Made by a program: the position numbers and the translations under genes
Source of the DNA: Balamuthia mandrillaris
Lineage: Eukaryota > Discosea > Longamoebia > Balamuthiidae
Length of the DNA stretch: 43,043 nucleotides
Direction of reading: 5' to 3'
Assembly (NCBI GenBank): GCA_031835245.1
Contig: JAVKOQ010000212.1
Span: 47,501-90,543 of the forward strand
The notes under the pieces: generated by a model
Databases searched by the model: none
Told to the model about the DNA's origin: nothing
The model's input: only the letters and a program-made list of their open reading frames with translations
Part shown: positions 39,806 to 43,043 of the stretch, piece after piece
Layout of the letters: each line of letters starts with the position of its first letter
Position numbering within the stretch: position 1 is the stretch's first letter

Positions 39806-40160
39806 CAAGTCTAAGAAAGAAAGAAACGACAAGGATGAAATGATAAGAAAGAAAGGTGTACATGGGAGCACTAAGAATTTCTTTCAGCTGTTCTGCTCTG
39901 GCCATGTACTCACTGGCCTTTCTGGCGACCGTCTGTTTGATACGTTTGTTTCTCTCCACTTTATTTTTTGAACGCGTTAAACAAAGATGAGATGAGGTGG
40001 AAAAAAACACAAAAACAATACTTTTTATGACAGAAAGAAATGCTTCGATGGCGAGTGAGTAGAGACGAAAAGCTTCGCTGTAGTTGCCAGCATTGTCCTG
40101 CTCGGTTGCCTTCTGGACAAACGACAGTCCCGTTTGCAACAGCCCTGAGCAGTCGGCCAT
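38519..40160 (-). CDS. MITD1: MITD1-like ESCRT-III-binding protein (MIT plus MIT_C)
   Basis: Six exons in transcription order: 40160-40022, 39958-39862, 39693-39365, 39142-38952, 38822-38697 and 38593-38519; 318 residues (human MITD1 249). The N-terminal MIT domain (FVQKATEQDNAGNYSEAFRL, then RKASEYMARAEQLKEIL) binds ESCRT-III tails. A Ser/Pro-rich linker (residues ~85-160) follows, then the MITD1 C-terminal phospholipase-D-like membrane-binding domain (ESLFG, IRIEDPNIR, HQLYNFLRFCELV, LTLVTYFES, TLHDQKIVCSNGW, GLDIYQNP, LALRPVKPTTI). In animals MITD1 acts in cytokinetic abscission. The last intron appears to use a GC donor (AAG/GCACGT at 38696), because the frame joins exactly there. Several introns are repeat-filled. 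Confidence 0.85.
39190..39345 (-). repeat. GAA/GAACAA-rich low-complexity tract in MITD1 intron 3
   Basis: AAGAAGAAC-type repeats on the plus strand (CTT/GTT on the sense strand) fill intron 39143-39364. Confidence 0.85.
39757..39801 (-). repeat. (GA)n in MITD1 intron 2
   Basis: About 22 GA units on the plus strand, CT on the sense strand, in intron 39694-39861. Confidence 0.93.
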
Positions 40161-40201
40161 CTCTTCTCTTTTTCTCTTTTTCTTTTTCTTTTGGATATTT
40201 T

Positions 40202-40303
40202 CGTGACGACACGAAACAAATATTGATTTTAATTGGAGGATCTTGATCAATGATCATCCAATTGAAATTCAGACTGGGCTGGTCAAGCATCCGTGTCGTC
40301 ACG
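40202..40303. promoter_or_regulatory. inverted pair of CGTGTCGTCACG motifs upstream of MITD1
   Basis: CGTGACGACACG (40202-40213) and its reverse complement CGTGTCGTCACG (40292-40303) flank an AT-rich 78 bp segment upstream of the MITD1 ATG (40160). The second copy is identical to the one at 12447-12458. The glycosyltransferase gene ends at 40348, so both copies lie in the gap. Confidence 0.55.
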
Positions 40304-40347
40304 GCTTATTATTATTATTTTATTTTTATTAAAACTTTTTTTAAACG

Positions 40348-41532
40348 TTATGAGAAATGTTTCTTCGTGAACCCACACTGTTGTAACAACTTGGTCTTCT
40401 CGGGGACTTCCTTCCAATGAGCCACGAAGCATTCCTTGGCGGCACCGCAGCTTTTCAACGTCCTGCAATTGTAGACATAGGGGAGGGCATAGACAGAGGC
40501 CCTCTCCGTCCAGAGGGCTTCTCGGAAGGAGCCCTGGTCCATCCCGCCTCTTGTGAACAACAGGTCAGCCCATTTATTCAACATCCTCTCGGTGATGTTG
40601 TTGCGCCGGTAGAGCGTCACCCCGCTATTGAGCTCCATGAAGCTGTCAGGAACGTTTGGCCTGGCATTGTTCTTCTTGTATTGTGCTGGTGTTATCGTTG
40701 CTGCCACGTCGTACTGTAGAAGCAAACTTTGGTTGTTTGTTGTGTTAAATCTTTAAAATGACAACAAGAAAGACACAAGAACAGAAGAGAGAACATACAA
40801 CCAAAGCTGGTCCAAGCCGGGCCGACAAATGAACACATCCGCATCCATAAACAACGTCAAATCATAAGGTGACCCCCTGATCACTTGCAGCTTCTCCGCC
40901 CGACTCGGCAACCTCTTCAACGCCTGCTCGGACCAACTATTCGGGTCCACTTTCTCCAACTCTCTCAACATCAAATGTCCCGTCACGTTCGTAAAGCACT
41001 CAGAATGGTGCATGTACCAATCCAACGTCCCTTTCAGCTTGGGATAGGTCTCCCTGTCGGTGTTGACGGTGATGTTGATGTCCGGGTGGTGCTGGTGAAG
41101 GCTGGTCACAAGCCCAAGTACCCATTCCACGGATTCCATGCCTTGGGCCAAGGTAATGACGCCACGCGTCAAATGGGGCAGCTCCTCTTCCAGCTGCAGC
41201 TGGGAGCCAAAGTCTGGCTGTGAGATGTAGATGCGTTCCCACAGCTGGGTTGGCTGCTTTGGCCTTTTGGTGTCCGCGTTGGCTGTTGTGTCTGTTGCGT
41301 AGTTGTTGAGGGCTTCCTTCAAGCGTTGGTTCTCTGTCTCCAGGGCCATAATTTTCTGCCACAGGTCTTTGTTGACTTGGTGCAGGTGCTCTTTGGCCTC
41401 GAGCTCGAGCGGAGAGGCCGCGAGGTTGCGGTAGTCCGTGGCTCCCGAGGCATGACAAAGGAGCCACACCAGAGCACAGCTCAGGGTGACACAGACGCCG
41501 ACCATCGGCCAGAAATATCTCCGCCCCGTCAT
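40348..41532 (-). CDS. type II membrane glycosyltransferase-like protein
   Basis: Two exons in transcription order: 41532-40799 and 40726-40348; 370 residues. A short cytoplasmic N-terminus (MTGRRYFWP) and one membrane segment (VGVCVTLSCALVWLLCHA) are followed by a stem with a coiled coil (LWQKIMALETENQRLKEAL). The luminal domain shows DINITVNTD, DLTLFMDADVFICRPGL (a DAD motif of the DxD type that binds metal and nucleotide sugar) and FMELNSGVTLYRRN, as in nucleotide-diphospho-sugar transferases. Potential N-glycosylation sites (NIT, NVT) fit Golgi residence. Donor and acceptor sugars cannot be told. The splice after DQLW is inferred from frame continuity into LLQYDVAATI. Reverse-strand AATAAA repeats near 40319-40330 follow the stop. 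Confidence 0.75.
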
Positions 41533-42470
41533 GCCTTTTGTTGGTTGTGTGTTCGACCATCCATTAAGTTAAGCTTTTTAAAAGGGTTTGGTTGGATGGA
41601 GGAAAGTAAGACAAGAAGGAAAGAGAAAAAGTCTTTACCGCTGATAGTCCTTTTTCTTCTTTTTGTTTTTATTTTACTTTATTTTCTGATTTTTTTGATT
41701 TTTTTATAATATTAATATTAATTAAAGTAATGCTCTGGAATGCAAAGAACGCATATATCATCACTTCCAGACGACACGAACCCAGAGAGGATGAACCGGA
41801 CCATCTGTTAACCCCTCTCTTCAAAGCCAAACTACGTCTATCTATCTATCTATCCGATTCCACTCACTCTCGTTTCTATCGCTCATGTGGAACAGATAAA
41901 TACGAGAGAGAATATTATTATTGGAAGGAAACGAGATAAAAACGCCCATTAGGTTTCTTTGAAACCCTATTCTTGTTATTGTGGAATGGGAATTTCACTG
42001 TTTGCCTTGAACGTGGCGGGGTTTAGGGCTGTGTCGGGTGGTGGTTGTTGTTTATGCGCCACTTTGAACAGATAGAGGAGAGGAACTAGAGAATTGGGGG
42101 GCATGTGCTTCAATCGGTGATTTTTTTTTTGCATCCCTTGCTTTGCTTTCTGTGCATCTGTTTGCTTCGGGACAAGTCCGTGGAGAAGGAACGGGTGGGT
42201 GGACCAGGATGGTAGGGAGTAGAGCCACTGGACTGTTATCTTCTTGGTGAACTCTCCATGTTATTTATCTGTTGTGACCTTTTTGGGAAATGAATGCAAC
42301 GAGTACCAAATGTTTGTTACCTACACCAAGGTATTTAAACAAAACCTTCTTCTCCTGCTTTCTCTTTCTTCAACACAACAAACAAAACCAAAACACAAAC
42401 AATACAAATACATTCATACATACACTACCGGAACAGTTAACGCCAAAGTTTTGCCCAGCCAAACAAAAGA
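41533..42470. other. intergenic spacer
   Basis: About 940 bp between the divergent glycosyltransferase and protease genes. It contains a T/A-rich stretch (41650-41725), a CCAGACGACACG partial promoter motif (41768-41779), a short (CTAT)n run (41840-41855) and a small hairpin TAGGTTTCTTTGAAACCCTA (41950-41969). Open frames are short and unconvincing. I recognise no gene or RNA. Confidence 0.55.
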
Positions 42471-43043
42471 ATGAAGAACACACGCCTTGTTATGATGTTC
42501 GCTGGAGCCTTGCTTCTGGGCTTCGTCGCTTCTTGTGCTTTCGCCCAGGAACCAGACTTTGCCGACATCTATGGTACGCTTCTGTTCTTACTTCGGAGAA
42601 CAATGTTTACTCCTGGCGATGACTGACACAGCATCGAAACCAGCTCGTTCCAGGGAACTACCTGAGGAACGGGAGTTTCTGGAGGGCATTTCTTTTCAGC
42701 TGCATGCCAATCCCAAGGGAGCGATGAGGAGAAGAACCGTCACCAACTCCACCTTCAACAGCGGTCACTCCATGAGCCTCTCCTTCAAGGCCTTGAAACG
42801 CGAGTTCTCCGCCTCTCTCCATCACAACGCAGAGGTGTTCCATCCTCAGGCCGTGATATCCATCCTCTCCGAAGGCGACTTGGTCGAGTCTTACTCCCCC
42901 GAGAGTAATGCCTACCTCGGTGAGGCCACCATTGACGGTCACGAACGAGCCACCGTCTCGGCTGTGCTTGTTGACCGCGAGAGAGGAATCTTCCACATGA
43001 GCATCACCAACGAGGAAAAGGGAGAGAGTTATGTGGTCGAGCC
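42471..43043 (+). CDS. secreted ADAM-like metalloprotease, 5' part
   Basis: Exon 1 is 42471-42573 and exon 2 runs from 42632 past the window end; about 170 residues are visible. The signal peptide (MKNTRLVMMFAGALLLGFVA, then SCAFAQ) is followed by a region like the reprolysin (ADAM/ADAMTS) propeptide: ISFQLHANPK, SLSFKALKREFSASLHHNAEV and GEATIDGHERATVSAVLVDR with FHMSITNEEKGESYVVE, the last matching the domain's GH...S.V..S...G......G..Y.IEP pattern. The catalytic HExxH would lie beyond the window, so protease function is inferred from the prodomain only. The 58 bp intron (42574-42631) is among the shortest here. Confidence 0.6.

Overview
This is nuclear DNA from a gene-dense unicellular eukaryote. 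Almost every gene is split by short GT-AG introns (about 55-330 nt), and divergent or convergent neighbours lie 16-300 bp apart. The gene set is purely eukaryotic: UFM1 activation, an ALC1-type chromatin remodeler, PHD/SET, XRN, LIM, MITD1, F-box proteins and an initiator tRNA. Intron style and gene content suggest a free-living amoebozoan of the Balamuthia/Acanthamoeba kind. That placement is inference; no phylogenetic marker was tested.

Layout. 1-6100 is AT-rich and repeat-derived: a broken element of about 4 kb with ~185 bp terminal inverted repeats (176-4195), carrying a 16-unit minisatellite of palindromic hairpins, then featureless DNA, then a decayed inverted copy of an F-box gene (5850-6080). 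From 6531 the genes are tightly packed: F-box/SPRY (+), initiator tRNA-Met (-), F-box/Kelch (-), AlkB-like dioxygenase candidate (-), ALC1-like SNF2-macro-BRCT remodeler (+), LIM protein (+), ketopantoate reductase (-) with an intact Mutator-like transposon inside its first intron, alpha/beta hydrolase (+), PHD-PHD-AWS-SET methyltransferase (+), XRN exonuclease (-), UBA5 (-), a secreted protein with an apparent frameshift (+), MITD1 (-), a type II membrane glycosyltransferase (-), and the 5' end of a secreted ADAM-like protease (+) cut by the window edge.

The genes form no single pathway: protein turnover and modification, chromatin and DNA repair, RNA decay, pantothenate synthesis, ESCRT/cytokinesis and secretion are represented. 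What links them is architecture. Nearly all simple repeats in introns are pyrimidine on the sense strand, and a short motif (TGTCGWCA core, often extended to CRTGTCGTCAYG) recurs in the gaps upstream of several starts. Spliced models below were built by hand from reading-frame continuity and GT-AG sites. Exon lengths sum to whole codons in each complete model, but boundaries may be off by a few bases.
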